Assembly (NCBI GenBank): GCA_017408685.1
Contig: JAFQUE010000015.1
Span: 1 to 64,000, forward strand
Origin: Bacteroidaceae bacterium
Lineage (GTDB): Bacteria > Bacteroidota > Bacteroidia > Bacteroidales > Bacteroidaceae
DNA length: 64,000 nt
Direction of reading: 5' to 3'
Shown here: positions 44,222-55,133 of the stretch, one piece after another
Position numbering within the stretch: position 1 is the stretch's first letter
How the letters are laid out: every line of letters begins with the position of its first letter
Position numbers and translations under genes: made by a program
Notes under the pieces: model-generated
Told to the model about the DNA's origin: nothing
The model's input: only the letters and a program-made list of their open reading frames with translations
Databases searched by the model: none

Positions 44222-46513
44222 ATGTTTGATTTCCGTCCGAATTCAATATTCCGTTTCAACATTCTGGTAGTGTTTGCCTTCACGACCATGGCATTGGTCA
44301 TAATAGGCAACACCGTATCCACCATGTTCAAGGATAGGGAAATATGGACAGCAATCAAGAACAGATACATACAAGACAGCATTGTGCTTCAACCCGAAAG
44401 AGGAAGGATTCTTGACGACAAGGGAGGGCTCATTGTCAGCAGTCTCCCGTACTACAGGCTCCGCATAGACTTCAAGTATATAAATAAGGACAATCCAGAG
44501 GACGCGAAGAAAGTGAATGAAATGAGGGACAGTTTGTGGAAAGCCGATATGAACGAGGTTTGCGAAGGACTCCACAATATATTCCCGAGCGAAAGTGCCG
44601 AGAGTTTCAAGAAACGCCTTACAAGGGGTTTTGAGAAAAAAGAGCGTTATTTGAGGCTGTACCGCGGAAAGATATCGTACACGCAATACAATCGCCTTAT
44701 GCAGTTGCCGATATTCCGCATGGGTTCAAAATACAGCGGCCTCTTTGTCGAGAAAGACCAGAACTTCGTCAAAGACAAGAAGAAACTTGCTAACCGTGTA
44801 AAGACGGACCGCAAGAATATATTCGGCGACATAGGGCTCAGTACATTCGGTATTGTAAGGGAGACAGTAAAGGATGACGAACTGGCCATGGAGCTGAATG
44901 GTCTTGAAAAAAAGTATAACGGTTACCTTGAAGGCACACCCGGTATGGGGCGAAAGGAAACCAACAGGAAAGGCAACAGCATAACAAAGGTCAATGTCGC
45001 ACCCAAAGCCGGAATGGACATACAGACAACCATTGACACCGACATGCTCGACATATGCGAGAACGCCTTGAAAAAGGTATTGCTTGAAAAGAGCCTTCCT
45101 GCGGGTTGGGCTATACTCATGGAAACAAAAACCGGAGACATAAAAGCCATTGTAAACCTCACAAAGAGCACCGGTATCAACGGCAATGCCATTTACCTTG
45201 AGACTACTGACAATATACCCAACAACCCAACACCAAACCATGCCTTGTGTCGCATGATGGAACCTGGTTCCATATTCAAGACCATTGCCGTGACAGCCAT
45301 GCTTGCAGACGGCAAAGTGACTGTGCAGGATTCGGTGAAGGCATACGCGTCAAAGGCATGCGCCTTCAACGGAAAAGTCATCAGGGACGAGATGTACCGC
45401 GACAACGGCACCGGCAAATACAGCATGGGCGAAGTCCTGAAATACTCTTCTAACATAGGCATGGTACAATATATAAAGAAAGCCTACGAAACCTGTCCCG
45501 AGGAGTACACGAATACATTGAAACGCTTTGGACTAACCGACAACTACAAACTCATAGAGAGTGAAGTAACGCCATATATCACTACACCCGACAGCAAGCG
45601 TTGGAGCAAGCAAAGCCTTAACTCCATGTCCTACGGATACGCCGTACAGATGACAGGAATCAACATGTTAGTGTTCTACAACACCATAGCCAACGGAGGA
45701 GTCCAAATGCAGCCACGCATTGTTAAGGCAGTTCTCAAGGATGGGGAGATTGTTGAGGAATTCCCTACAAAGGTCATCAACGACTCACTCTTCTCCAAGA
45801 AGACTGCTGATGAGGTTACGGAAATGCTCATAAACGTAGTTGAAGGAAAAGGGAAGGACGGGAGATATGACGGAACAGGCAAACGGGCAAGGTCGGGGAT
45901 GATGAAGGTTGCAGGAAAAACCGGTACGGCCGACCTGATAAATCCCAAGAACGGCAAGTATGACGGCTTCGGCAAAATGATGAGTTTCTGTGGGTTCTTC
46001 CCGGCAGACAACCCGCAATACACCCTCCTTGTACAGACAATATATGAGGCCGCACAGGACAACAGGGAAGAAAAGACAAAACTTGGCGGCGGAAGCACAT
46101 CGGCTATTGTCTTCAAGGAAATTGCCGACAAGGTGATGTCAAAGAAACTCCGGGGAAACGTTGAAACAGCAAAGGAAAGCGACAATCCCGCATTGCCTGC
46201 TGTAAAGAAAGGAAACCTTGACAACGCCGGAACTGTATTGGCCGGCATGGGAATGGGTGGCGGAGAGAGCGTGACCGGTTGGGGTAAAATGAGTAGAGAC
46301 AAGGACAACGGTTACAGTTGCTCGCACAATGAACCGCGTACCGACATTGTCCCCAACGTAACCGGCATGGGAGCCAGAGACGCCGTGTTCCTGCTGCAGA
46401 ACTGCAAACTGGAAGTTGTACTCAATGGCTACGGAACAGTAATCTCACAAAGCATTCACCCGGGAAGCATTGCACGTGAAGGAGATGTCATTACATTGAC
46501 ATTGCGTCCATGA
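44222..46513 (+). CDS. ftsI: division transpeptidase (penicillin-binding protein, FtsI-type) with PASTA domain
   Basis: FtsI cross-links septal peptidoglycan. The 763-aa protein has a membrane helix (about 11-32), a dimerisation domain and the transpeptidase domain. Active-site residues are visible: Ser350-x-x-Lys353 (SIFK), SSN at 409-411 and Lys566-Thr-Gly (KTG). A single PASTA domain follows at about 708-763 (VPNVTGMGARDAVFLLQ). Such a tail is usual in Bacteroidota division PBPs. An insertion of about 60 residues lies between the catalytic domain and PASTA. It follows ftsL by 49 bases. Confidence 0.95.
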   Translation: MFDFRPNSIFRFNILVVFAFTTMALVIIGNTVSTMFKDREIWTAIKNRYIQDSIVLQPERGRILDDKGGLIVSSLPYYRLRIDFKYINKDNPEDAKKVNEMRDSLWKADMNEVCEGLHNIFPSESAESFKKRLTRGFEKKERYLRLYRGKISYTQYNRLMQLPIFRMGSKYSGLFVEKDQNFVKDKKKLANRVKTDRKNIFGDIGLSTFGIVRETVKDDELAMELNGLEKKYNGYLEGTPGMGRKETNRKGNSITKVNVAPKAGMDIQTTIDTDMLDICENALKKVLLEKSLPAGWAILMETKTGDIKAIVNLTKSTGINGNAIYLETTDNIPNNPTPNHALCRMMEPGSIFKTIAVTAMLADGKVTVQDSVKAYASKACAFNGKVIRDEMYRDNGTGKYSMGEVLKYSSNIGMVQYIKKAYETCPEEYTNTLKRFGLTDNYKLIESEVTPYITTPDSKRWSKQSLNSMSYGYAVQMTGINMLVFYNTIANGGVQMQPRIVKAVLKDGEIVEEFPTKVINDSLFSKKTADEVTEMLINVVEGKGKDGRYDGTGKRARSGMMKVAGKTGTADLINPKNGKYDGFGKMMSFCGFFPADNPQYTLLVQTIYEAAQDNREEKTKLGGGSTSAIVFKEIADKVMSKKLRGNVETAKESDNPALPAVKKGNLDNAGTVLAGMGMGGGESVTGWGKMSRDKDNGYSCSHNEPRTDIVPNVTGMGARDAVFLLQNCKLEVVLNGYGTVISQSIHPGSIAREGDVITLTLRP

Positions 46514-46538
46514 TAACAAGAAATATACATTATAATAT

Positions 46539-47993
46539 ATGAAACTCAGTGACCTTATAAGAGAAATACAATACAGCAGACTGGTTCTTCCGAAGGATGA
46601 AGTCGAAGTGCTGGGCGTAAACATCGACTCCAGAATCATTAAGGCAGGAGAGATGTTCATCGCCATAAAGGGAACACAGACCGACGGGCATGCATACATC
46701 CCGGTCGCCGAGGAGAAAGGCGCTTTGGCCATTGTATGCGAGAACATCCCCGAAAAGCAGAACCCGAATGTCGCATACATAGTAGTGCCCGACGCACAGG
46801 CCGTGTGCGGCAAGTTGGCCACTACATTCTACGGCAACCCGTCGACCAGACTCAAACTTGTAGGCGTTACCGGAACAAACGGAAAGACGACCATTGCCAC
46901 ATTGCTTTATGAGTTGTTCCGCGCAATGGGGCACAAATGCGGTCTGTTGTCAACTGTATGCAATTATGTCAACGGCAAAGCATATCCATCGACGCACACA
47001 ACACCGGACGCAATCTCACTTAACAGGCTGCTATCGATGATGGTCGATGAGGGTTGTGAATATGCTTTCATGGAGGTAAGTTCGCATGCACTTGCCCAGG
47101 AGCGTGTGGGCGGACTGGAGTTTGCCGGTGCAATCTTTACAAACCTCACCCGTGACCACATGGACTTCCATGAAACAATGGAAAACTATCTCAAGGCAAA
47201 AAAGAGTCTCTTCGACAACCTGCCCCGCAGTTCATTTGCCATCACAAATCTTGACGACAAGAATGGTCCTGTCATGGTACAGAACTGCCGCGGGGATGTA
47301 AAGAACTACTCTACACGCACTTTGGGAGACTATAAGGCCCGTATTGTTGAGACACATCTCGACGGCATGATTCTTGAGTTCAACAACAAGGAGTTCTCGA
47401 CAATGCTTACCGGGCGGTTCAACATAAGCAATCTTCTTGCCATATACGGTACGGCCGTTGAATTGGGTAAGGAGCCGGAAGAGGTGCTGAGAGTAATGAG
47501 CACATTGAAACCTGTTTCCGGCCGTTTCGAGACACTGCGCTCGGCCGAAGGCATTTCGGCCATTGTGGACTATGCCCACACTCCCGACGCACTAAAGAAC
47601 GTACTTGGTACAATAAACGAGGTTCTGCATGGTCAAGGCAACATCATTACTGTAGTAGGAGCCGGCGGCAACCGCGATAAAGGGAAACGCCCCATGATGG
47701 CTGTTGAGGCGGTCAAGGGCAGTAGCAAAGTGATACTCACGTCGGACAACCCGCGCAATGAGGAACCGCAGGAGATAATAAACGACATGCTTGCAGGTCT
47801 CAACAACGAGCAGAAAAAGAGTGTAATATCTATTGTGGACCGCAAGGAAGCCATAAGAACCGCCTGCGCCCTTGCGCAGAAAGGCGATGTCATACTCGTT
47901 GCCGGGAAAGGGCATGAGGACTATCAGGAGATAAAAGGTGTGAAACACCATTTTGATGATAAGGAGATTATTAGAGAGATTTTCAATCCATAA
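46539..47993 (+). CDS. murE: UDP-N-acetylmuramoyl-tripeptide synthetase (meso-DAP adding)
   Basis: MurE adds the third residue to the peptide stem of peptidoglycan precursors. The 484-aa enzyme has an N-terminal UDP-binding domain, the ATP loop GTNGKTT at 112-118 and the carbamylated-Lys region. The DNPR motif at 403-406 selects meso-diaminopimelate over lysine. It follows ftsI by 25 bases and precedes mraY by 13. Confidence 0.97.
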   Translation: MKLSDLIREIQYSRLVLPKDEVEVLGVNIDSRIIKAGEMFIAIKGTQTDGHAYIPVAEEKGALAIVCENIPEKQNPNVAYIVVPDAQAVCGKLATTFYGNPSTRLKLVGVTGTNGKTTIATLLYELFRAMGHKCGLLSTVCNYVNGKAYPSTHTTPDAISLNRLLSMMVDEGCEYAFMEVSSHALAQERVGGLEFAGAIFTNLTRDHMDFHETMENYLKAKKSLFDNLPRSSFAITNLDDKNGPVMVQNCRGDVKNYSTRTLGDYKARIVETHLDGMILEFNNKEFSTMLTGRFNISNLLAIYGTAVELGKEPEEVLRVMSTLKPVSGRFETLRSAEGISAIVDYAHTPDALKNVLGTINEVLHGQGNIITVVGAGGNRDKGKRPMMAVEAVKGSSKVILTSDNPRNEEPQEIINDMLAGLNNEQKKSVISIVDRKEAIRTACALAQKGDVILVAGKGHEDYQEIKGVKHHFDDKEIIREIFNP

Positions 47994-48006
47994 ACTGTAA
48001 TCAAGA

Positions 48007-49263
48007 ATGCTGTATCATTTATTCGATTTTCTGCAGGACATCGGTCTTCCCGGTGCAAGACTGTTCAGTTACACCTCTTTCAGAGCTTTGCTTTCGGCTG
48101 TGATTGCACTGCTGGTGTCGGCCTGGTTCGGCAGTACGCTCATAAAGTACTTCAAGAAGAAACAGATTACGGAGACACTTCGTGAATTCGACAAGAACAA
48201 TCTCAAGGCCGGGGTGCCTACGATGGGTGGCATAATAATCATTATAGCCATTCTGGTTCCATGTCTGTTACTTGGCAAACTGAACAATGTGTACATGATT
48301 CTGCTCATAATAACCACCGTATGGCTGGGTTTACTTGGCTTTGCCGATGACTATATAAAGACATTCAAGAAGAACAAGGATGGCATTCCCGGCAAAGTAA
48401 AGATTGCGGGACAGGTTGGTCTTGGACTTGTGATTGGCCTGACCTTATGTTTCAGTCCACAGGCGGTAATGCGCGAGAACGTTACGGTGAACAAAGGCAA
48501 TATTGAAGAAGTACAACACCGCAAGGAAGCAACGAAGGAGAACAAGACTACAATCCCGTTCGTTAAAGACCACAACATAAACTACAGCGAAATCATGTCG
48601 TTCTGCGGAGATTACAAGGAAGAGGCCGGTTGGGCATTGTTTGTGGTGATAACGGTACTTGTCATTACTGCAGTATCAAACGGAGCCAACCTGAATGACG
48701 GCATGGACGGCATGTTGGCCGGAAATGCGGCCATAATAGGTGTGACCCTGGCGGTACTCGCATATGTCTCGAGCCACGTCTCGTGGGCAGAGTACCTTAA
48801 TATCATGTTCCTGCCGGGTGGTGAGGAGGTTGTTGTGTTCACTTTCGCCTTCATGGGCGCGCTTATCGGTTTCCTGTGGTACAACTCATTTCCCGCCCAA
48901 GTGTTCATGGGCGATACCGGCAGCCTCACCATTGGAGGAATCATTGCAGTAGTTGCTATACTCCTTCACAAGGAACTGCTTCTCATACTTCTCTGCGGCG
49001 TGTTCGTTGCCGAGAACCTGTCTGTGATAATGCAGGTGGCATACTTCAAACGCGGAAAGAAGAAAGGTATCAGACAGAGGATTTTCCGTCGCACGCCATT
49101 ACACCACCATTACAACGTAGAGGACGAGAAACTGGACAAAGAGTGCACATACATATTCAAAGGACCGGAGCGTCCGATACATGAGGCCAAGGTTACTGTG
49201 AGATTCTGGATTGTCACAATAATAATGGCAGCACTGACACTCCTTACATTAAAGATAAGATAA
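48007..49263 (+). CDS. mraY: phospho-N-acetylmuramoyl-pentapeptide transferase
   Basis: MraY moves phospho-MurNAc-pentapeptide onto undecaprenyl phosphate to make lipid I. The 418-aa protein has about ten helices and the family motifs: FADDYIK near 117, NLNDGMDGMLAG near 230, FMGDTGSLTIGG near 300 and TPLHHHYN near 363. A soluble stretch near 160-200 (KGNIEEVQHRKEATKENK) is the longer periplasmic insertion usual in Bacteroidota. It abuts murD with no gap. Confidence 0.97.
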   Translation: MLYHLFDFLQDIGLPGARLFSYTSFRALLSAVIALLVSAWFGSTLIKYFKKKQITETLREFDKNNLKAGVPTMGGIIIIIAILVPCLLLGKLNNVYMILLIITTVWLGLLGFADDYIKTFKKNKDGIPGKVKIAGQVGLGLVIGLTLCFSPQAVMRENVTVNKGNIEEVQHRKEATKENKTTIPFVKDHNINYSEIMSFCGDYKEEAGWALFVVITVLVITAVSNGANLNDGMDGMLAGNAAIIGVTLAVLAYVSSHVSWAEYLNIMFLPGGEEVVVFTFAFMGALIGFLWYNSFPAQVFMGDTGSLTIGGIIAVVAILLHKELLLILLCGVFVAENLSVIMQVAYFKRGKKKGIRQRIFRRTPLHHHYNVEDEKLDKECTYIFKGPERPIHEAKVTVRFWIVTIIMAALTLLTLKIR

Positions 49264-50595
49264 ATGGAGAAGAGAATTGTTGTACTGGGAGCAGGAGAGA
49301 GCGGTTGCGGAGCAGCTGTACTTGCCAAGAAACTGGGATTTGACGTATTCGTTTCAGATTTCGGTTCCATTGCCGACAAATACAAGGCAATGCTCGACGC
49401 ACATGCTATCGCATGGGAAGAAAAGCAGCACAGCGAAGAGTTGATTCTGAACGCTGGCGAGGTGATAAAGAGTCCCGGCATACCCAATGAAGCGCCGATG
49501 GTTGTCAAGATTACCGAGGCCGGTATCCCGGTAATATCCGAAATAGAATTCGCGGGACGGTATACAAGGGCCAAGATGGTATGCATTACAGGCAGTAATG
49601 GAAAAACAACGACCACCTCTCTTATATACCACATATTCCGTGAAGCGGGACTTGATGTAGGGCTTGCCGGCAACATCGGGCGCAGCCTTGCGCTACAGGT
49701 TGCCGAAGGCGACAGGGACTACTACATTGTTGAACTGAGCAGTTTCCAACTCGATAACATGTACGAGTTCCGCGCCAATGTCGCAGTCCTGTTGAATATA
49801 ACTCCCGACCATCTCGACCGCTACGGCTACAAGATGGAGAACTATGTCAAGGCAAAATTCCGCATATTGCAGAACCAAAAGCCCGAAGATGCCTTCGTCT
49901 ACTGGAACGAAGACCCTATAATAACAAAAGAACTGCCCAAGTACACACATGGCAGACCCTACCCCTTTGCCGAGGAGAAACAGGACGGTGTCGCAGCATA
50001 TACCCACGAGGAGAAGCTTGTATTTACCGAACCGGTTCCATTCAATATGGAACTTGAGGAGTTGTCGCTCACAGGCAAGCACAACCTGTACAACTCCATG
50101 GCCGCAGGAATATCGGCAAACGTGGCCGGAATACGCAAGGAAACGATACGTGAGGCGTTAGGTTCATTCACTGGTGTCGAGCACAGGCTCGAGAAAGTGG
50201 CAAAGGTCAATGGTGTAGAATACATAAACGACTCAAAGGCGACAAACGTCAACAGTTGCTGGTACGCACTGCAGAGCATGAAGACAAAAACCGTGCTCAT
50301 TCTTGGAGGCAAGGACAAAGGAAACGACTACAATGAGATAGCCGACCTTGTTAAGGAGAAGTGCAGCGCATTAATCTTCCTCGGAGCCGACAACAGCAAA
50401 CTGCAGGAATTCTTCGGTACATTCGGTCTTCCGCTCTATGACACCCACTCAATGCAGGAGTGCGTGGAACAGGCATACAGGATTGCCCGCAGCGGAGAAA
50501 CAGTGCTGCTGAGCCCATGTTGCGCAAGTTTTGACCTTTTCAAGAGTTATGAGGAGAGAGGACGCATGTTCAAGGAGTGTGTATGCAGACTATAA
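49264..50595 (+). CDS. murD: UDP-N-acetylmuramoyl-L-alanine:D-glutamate ligase
   Basis: MurD adds D-glutamate to UDP-MurNAc-L-Ala. The 443-aa enzyme has an N-terminal Rossmann domain (VVLGAGESGCGAA), the ATP loop GSNGKTT at 110-116 and the central-domain pattern NITPDHLDRYGYKMENYVKAKFRI. The C-terminal INDSKATNVNSC motif and LSPCCASFDLFKSYEERG end are present. It starts directly after the mraY stop. Confidence 0.97.
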   Translation: MEKRIVVLGAGESGCGAAVLAKKLGFDVFVSDFGSIADKYKAMLDAHAIAWEEKQHSEELILNAGEVIKSPGIPNEAPMVVKITEAGIPVISEIEFAGRYTRAKMVCITGSNGKTTTTSLIYHIFREAGLDVGLAGNIGRSLALQVAEGDRDYYIVELSSFQLDNMYEFRANVAVLLNITPDHLDRYGYKMENYVKAKFRILQNQKPEDAFVYWNEDPIITKELPKYTHGRPYPFAEEKQDGVAAYTHEEKLVFTEPVPFNMELEELSLTGKHNLYNSMAAGISANVAGIRKETIREALGSFTGVEHRLEKVAKVNGVEYINDSKATNVNSCWYALQSMKTKTVLILGGKDKGNDYNEIADLVKEKCSALIFLGADNSKLQEFFGTFGLPLYDTHSMQECVEQAYRIARSGETVLLSPCCASFDLFKSYEERGRMFKECVCRL

Positions 50596-50632
50596 GAAAC
50601 AGTAAACATTCATATACCATAAAGACACAGAA

Positions 50633-51844
50633 ATGGGAGGCGATAAGTTAAAGAGAATATTATTCAAAGGGGACAAAATCATATGGGCAGTCTTCTTCAT
50701 AATCTGTGCCATATCCTGGGTTGAGGTATTCAGTGCAACAAGCCGGCAGATAAGCGACAACGGCAGTTATTGGCTACCTATAATAAGGCACACAGTATTC
50801 CTTATGGGAGGTATATGCGTGATACTCATAATACAGAACTTCAATACCACCCACATAAAGAAGATGACCAACCTGATTTATTGGGCCGGACTCATCGGAC
50901 TTATCTGGGCGCAACTTGACAGCGGTTCAAAAATAAACGGAAGTGCACGCTGGATAAATTTAGGTCTCTTCACGATACAGCCAATGGAATTTGCCAAGAT
51001 GGGTCTTGTGATGATGACTGCCAGAATAATGGCAGAACGTCAAGGAGAGTTCGGGACCGACGGGACGGCTTTGAAGGAAATCGCCAAGTACAGTGCACTG
51101 CCTATCCTTATAATATTGAAGGAGAACCTTTCATCTGCTGCATTGCTGCTCATTGCCATATACATGATGATGTACATCGGCAAGTGCCCCAACAAGCAGT
51201 TGTTGCAGATAGCAGGTGCCGGAATACTTGCTGCCGGACTTGGTGTAACGGCCATACTGGCCACACCCGACAGTTTTGCCACCAAGGAGGGTGGTTTCGG
51301 CAGCAAGGTCGTAACATGGAAACACAGAATACAGGCAATAGGCAACAGCACACCCATTGACCCCGACACATATGAAATTGATGACGACCAAAGAGCGCAT
51401 GCAAACATGGCAATAGCCTCAAGCCATTTCTTCGGTTGCGGTCCCGGAAATTCCGTGCAGAGAGACAACATTCCGCACGCCTACTCCGATTTCATATATG
51501 CCATTATTATTGAAGAACTAGGACTTATTGGAGGAGTGGTCGTCATACTGCTCTACCTGACCCTGCTCTACCGGTGCGGGAAGATTGCCAACAAGAGTGA
51601 CAGCGCATATTCGGCATATCTGGCAATGGGAATAGGTATTATAATAACCTTGCAGGCCATGCTGCACATGTACATATCAGTGGGAGACTTCGTTACTGGA
51701 CAGCCTTTGCCGCTTATGAGCCAGGGCGGAACATCTGTAGTGATAAACTGCGTGTACATAGGCATGCTGCTCTCGATAAGCAGACACACCGCCAAGAATG
51801 AGACAGTGACAACCGAACCGGCAACAGACATTGAGAACAAATAA
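50633..51844 (+). CDS. ftsW: septal peptidoglycan polymerase FtsW
   Basis: FtsW is a SEDS-family glycosyltransferase that works with FtsI at the septum. The 403-aa protein has about ten helices. Family features include WINLGLFTIQPMEFAKMGLVMMTARIMA near 113-140 and the catalytic-loop region WKHRIQAIG near 228. LPLMSQGGTSVVINCVYIGMLLSIS near 353-377 is the conserved C-terminal motif. It lies between murD and murG, 9 bases before murG. Confidence 0.95.
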   Translation: MGGDKLKRILFKGDKIIWAVFFIICAISWVEVFSATSRQISDNGSYWLPIIRHTVFLMGGICVILIIQNFNTTHIKKMTNLIYWAGLIGLIWAQLDSGSKINGSARWINLGLFTIQPMEFAKMGLVMMTARIMAERQGEFGTDGTALKEIAKYSALPILIILKENLSSAALLLIAIYMMMYIGKCPNKQLLQIAGAGILAAGLGVTAILATPDSFATKEGGFGSKVVTWKHRIQAIGNSTPIDPDTYEIDDDQRAHANMAIASSHFFGCGPGNSVQRDNIPHAYSDFIYAIIIEELGLIGGVVVILLYLTLLYRCGKIANKSDSAYSAYLAMGIGIIITLQAMLHMYISVGDFVTGQPLPLMSQGGTSVVINCVYIGMLLSISRHTAKNETVTTEPATDIENK

Positions 51845-51853
51845 GACAACAGC

Positions 51854-53008
51854 ATGAAAAAAGAGTACAGAATAATCATCAGCGGAGGCGGGACAGGAGG
51901 TCATATATTCCCTGCCCTTTCGATAGCGGACGCCATACGCAGCAAACAGCCCGGCGCCAAGATACTTTTTGTGGGAGCAGAGAACAGGATGGAAATGCAG
52001 CGTGTCCCCGCAGCCGGATACGAAATCAAAGGCCTTCCGATTGCCGGGTTCAACCGCAAGAACCTGCTGAAGAACATAAAGGTCCTGTGGCTCATACTAA
52101 AGAGCCAGCGCAAGGCAAGAAGAATAATAAAGGAATTTGCACCACAGGTTGCAGTAGGAGTGGGAGGCTATGCCAGCGGCCCCACGCTGAAGATGGCTGC
52201 AGGAATGAACATTCCCACACTCATACAGGAACAGAACTCATATGCCGGAGTAACGAACAAGATACTTGCCAAGAAAGCAAAGATGATATGTGTTGCCTAT
52301 GACGGTATGGAGCGTTTCTTTCCGCACGAGAAGATAAAACTCACCGGCAACCCTGTGCGCAAAGCCCTCCTTGACATGCGGGCCAACCGCAACGAAGCCA
52401 TAAAAGCAATGGGACTTGACGACGAGAAGAAGTGTGTGCTCATAGTAGGCGGAAGCCTCGGTGCAAGAAGCATAAACGAGGGGATAATTGCAAACATTGA
52501 ACTGATAAGAGCAAACAAGGACATACAGTTCATATGGCAGACCGGCAAACTCTACTTTGATGAAATGAAGGAGAGAGCCGACAAGGCCGGCAAGCCCGAA
52601 AACCTGATGATAACCGACTTCGTGTCGGACATGGCAAATGCACTGAGCGCTGCCGACGTTGTCGTGTCACGCGCAGGAGCCGGTTCAATATCGGAATTCG
52701 CCCTGCTCGGAAAGGCTGTGATACTGGTACCTTCGCCAAACGTCAGTGAGGACCACCAGACAAAGAACGCCATGGCGCTGGTAGACAAGAATGCCGCCAT
52801 TTATGTTGCTGACGCCAACGTGAAAGAGGAACTTGTGACAAAAGCCATTGAAACAGCAAGAGATGCCGATTCAATAGCCAAACTTGAAGAGAACATTATA
52901 AAATTCGGCAAGCCCAATGCTGCTGATGAGATAGCCGACGCGGTACTCATGCTTGCCGACGCATATATTGAGAAACAGACAAGACGGGAAAAGGAGAATC
53001 TCAGATGA
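51854..53008 (+). CDS. murG: UDP-GlcNAc:lipid I N-acetylglucosaminyltransferase
   Basis: MurG converts lipid I to lipid II at the inner face of the membrane. The 384-aa enzyme begins YRIIISGGGTGGHIFPALSIADA with the GGTGGH loop. It has the QEQNSYAGVTNKILAKKAK segment (about 119-137), the second-domain loop VGGSLGARSINEG and the acceptor-side SRAGAGSISE near 275. Its last four bases overlap murC. Confidence 0.97.
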   Translation: MKKEYRIIISGGGTGGHIFPALSIADAIRSKQPGAKILFVGAENRMEMQRVPAAGYEIKGLPIAGFNRKNLLKNIKVLWLILKSQRKARRIIKEFAPQVAVGVGGYASGPTLKMAAGMNIPTLIQEQNSYAGVTNKILAKKAKMICVAYDGMERFFPHEKIKLTGNPVRKALLDMRANRNEAIKAMGLDDEKKCVLIVGGSLGARSINEGIIANIELIRANKDIQFIWQTGKLYFDEMKERADKAGKPENLMITDFVSDMANALSAADVVVSRAGAGSISEFALLGKAVILVPSPNVSEDHQTKNAMALVDKNAAIYVADANVKEELVTKAIETARDADSIAKLEENIIKFGKPNAADEIADAVLMLADAYIEKQTRREKENLR

Positions 53009-54390
53009 TGGAACTTAAAGATATAAAATCGGTATACTTTCTTGGAGCCGGAGGAATTGGCATGAGCGCCCTTGTCAGATACTTTATTCATGAGGGGAAA
53101 TTCGTTGCCGGTTATGACCGTACGCCCTCTGCACTTACCGACAGACTCATTGAAGAAGGTGCACACCTTCATTTCGAGGAGAACGAGGAAATGATACCTG
53201 CCGAATGCAGAGACCCTGAAAGCACATTGGTCATCTACACCCCGGCCATACCCCACGACCACAGCGAATGGTCGCTGTTCCGCAATGGAGGATTCAACAT
53301 AAAGAAAAGGGCCGAGGTGCTTGGGATAATCACAAAAGGCAAAAGAGGTGTATGTGCTGCAGGAACACATGGAAAGACAACGACATCGACCATGACCGCA
53401 CACCTGCTGCACCAATCACATGTTGACTGCGCCGCGTTCCTTGGAGGCATATCAAAGAATTTCAAGAGCAACCTCATGCTCACCGGAAAGAGTGACCTGG
53501 TTGTAATTGAAGCCGACGAATATGACCGTTCATTCCTGCACCTTGAACCGTACATAGCCACGATAACATCGGCCGACCCCGACCACCTTGACATATACGG
53601 CAACAAGGAGAACTACCTTGAAGCCTTTGCCCAATTCACCGAGAAGATACGCCCTGACGGGTATCTTATAATACATGAAGGACTTGAAGTGAAACCAAGG
53701 ACAAATGCCGGCGTAAAGACATACGTATATGGCAAAGAGAGTGGTGACTTCCATGCCGAGAACATACGTATCGGCAACGGTACAATAATATTTGACCATG
53801 TGTCGCCGTGGCAAAGGATTGATGATGTAGAGTTAGGTGTCCCTGTGAGCATAAACATCGAGAACGGCATAGCCTCAATGGCAATGGCCGAGATATGCGG
53901 CGCTACAGCAGCGGAACTTAAAGAGGGCATGAAGAGTTTTGCGGGTGCCGACAGACGCTTCGATTTCCACATAAAGGAGAAAGACCTTGTACTGCTGAGC
54001 GACTACGCCCACCACCCCGACGAAGTAAGAGCCTGTGCAAAGTCCATAAAGGAACTCTACAGCGACAAGAAGGTGACTGCACTGTTTCAGCCGCACCTTT
54101 TCAGCCGCACTGCCGACTTCTACAAAGAGTTTGCACAGAGCCTTTCCCTGTTCGACAAGGTCATACTTGTGGAGATATACCCTGCAAGAGAAAAGCCCAT
54201 GCCGGGAGTTACAAGCAGACTTATATATGACTGCCTTGGCGCAAACGTAGAGAAGAGAATGTGCAGCCGCGCCGATGTGCTCAAGGTTGTAGAAGAAGAA
54301 AAGAGCAATATTGAAGTTCTTGTGTCATTGGGAGCCGGTGACATCGAGAACGATGTTCCACGCATGAAAGAGATACTTGAAAACAGATAA
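53005..54390 (+). CDS. murC: UDP-N-acetylmuramate:L-alanine ligase
   Basis: MurC adds L-alanine to UDP-MurNAc. The 461-aa protein has an N-terminal UDP-binding loop (FLGAGGIGMSALVRYF), the ATP loop GTHGKTT at 120-126, the EADEYDRSFLHL motif and the DYAHHPDEVRA motif. The C-terminal Mur ligase domain includes FQPHLFSRTADF. It overlaps murG at its start and ftsQ by one base at its end. Confidence 0.97.
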   Translation: MMELKDIKSVYFLGAGGIGMSALVRYFIHEGKFVAGYDRTPSALTDRLIEEGAHLHFEENEEMIPAECRDPESTLVIYTPAIPHDHSEWSLFRNGGFNIKKRAEVLGIITKGKRGVCAAGTHGKTTTSTMTAHLLHQSHVDCAAFLGGISKNFKSNLMLTGKSDLVVIEADEYDRSFLHLEPYIATITSADPDHLDIYGNKENYLEAFAQFTEKIRPDGYLIIHEGLEVKPRTNAGVKTYVYGKESGDFHAENIRIGNGTIIFDHVSPWQRIDDVELGVPVSINIENGIASMAMAEICGATAAELKEGMKSFAGADRRFDFHIKEKDLVLLSDYAHHPDEVRACAKSIKELYSDKKVTALFQPHLFSRTADFYKEFAQSLSLFDKVILVEIYPAREKPMPGVTSRLIYDCLGANVEKRMCSRADVLKVVEEEKSNIEVLVSLGAGDIENDVPRMKEILENR

Positions 54391-55130
54391 TGTTCAGAAA
54401 GATAGCCAACTGCCTGCTTTGGGGCATTGCAATATGCTACGCGTTGTTCGCATTTGTCATAGCCCCCAACATTCCCGACAAGAAGACATGCAAGGGAGTG
54501 CTCATCACCGTTGCCAACGACGACAATGGGAACCTTACCCATGAGAATGTTGTGGAAATGCTCGACAATGCAGGACTCAACCCTGAGAAAAGGAGCATTG
54601 AAGAGATAAACACGCACGAAATTGAGACATTCATAAACGGAATAACACTGGTCAAGGAGTGTCAGGTATACAAGAGCGCCACAGGTTCGGTGAACATTGA
54701 CATCGAGTGCCGCATTCCCATAATGAAGGTTTATGAGATGGACGGCAACAATTACTATATTGACTCCGGTGGCGACACTATTACCGGCATACACAAGGCG
54801 CTTCATCTGCCGGTGGCGAGCGGACATATAACGGCCGAAATGAGGAAAGGTGAACTCAGGGACATTGCAAACATCATTTATGACAGTCCTTTCTGGAGGG
54901 CACAGACTGAGCAGGTCTATTTCAACGAATACGGTGAGATAATCCTGACACCCAAGGTTGGAGACCATGTCATAGAGTTCGGCACAACCGACAATGCCCA
55001 AGAGAAACTGGACAAACTCTATACCTTCTACTCAAAAGGACTGAACACAATAGGATGGGGCAAGTACGATAAACTGAACATAGAGTTCAACGACAAAGTC
55101 ATAGGCACAAAAAGGAATAAACAAGAATAG
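54390..55130 (+). CDS. ftsQ: cell division protein FtsQ
   Basis: FtsQ is a bitopic inner-membrane protein that connects divisome parts. The 246-aa product has one helix (about 8-27) and a periplasmic part. Near 34-75 there is a POTRA-like stretch (GVLITVANDDNGNLTHENVVEML), then the beta domain with IDIECRIPIMKVYEMDGNNYYIDSGGDTI. Identity in this family is low, but position between murC and ftsA and the topology agree. Confidence 0.9.
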   Translation: MFRKIANCLLWGIAICYALFAFVIAPNIPDKKTCKGVLITVANDDNGNLTHENVVEMLDNAGLNPEKRSIEEINTHEIETFINGITLVKECQVYKSATGSVNIDIECRIPIMKVYEMDGNNYYIDSGGDTITGIHKALHLPVASGHITAEMRKGELRDIANIIYDSPFWRAQTEQVYFNEYGEIILTPKVGDHVIEFGTTDNAQEKLDKLYTFYSKGLNTIGWGKYDKLNIEFNDKVIGTKRNKQE

Positions 55131-55133
55131 GAT

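Noticed and set aside
45247..45453. Alternative-frame ORFs inside the dcw genes
   Set aside because: They are shadows within ftsI and neighbouring genes that show full family motifs.
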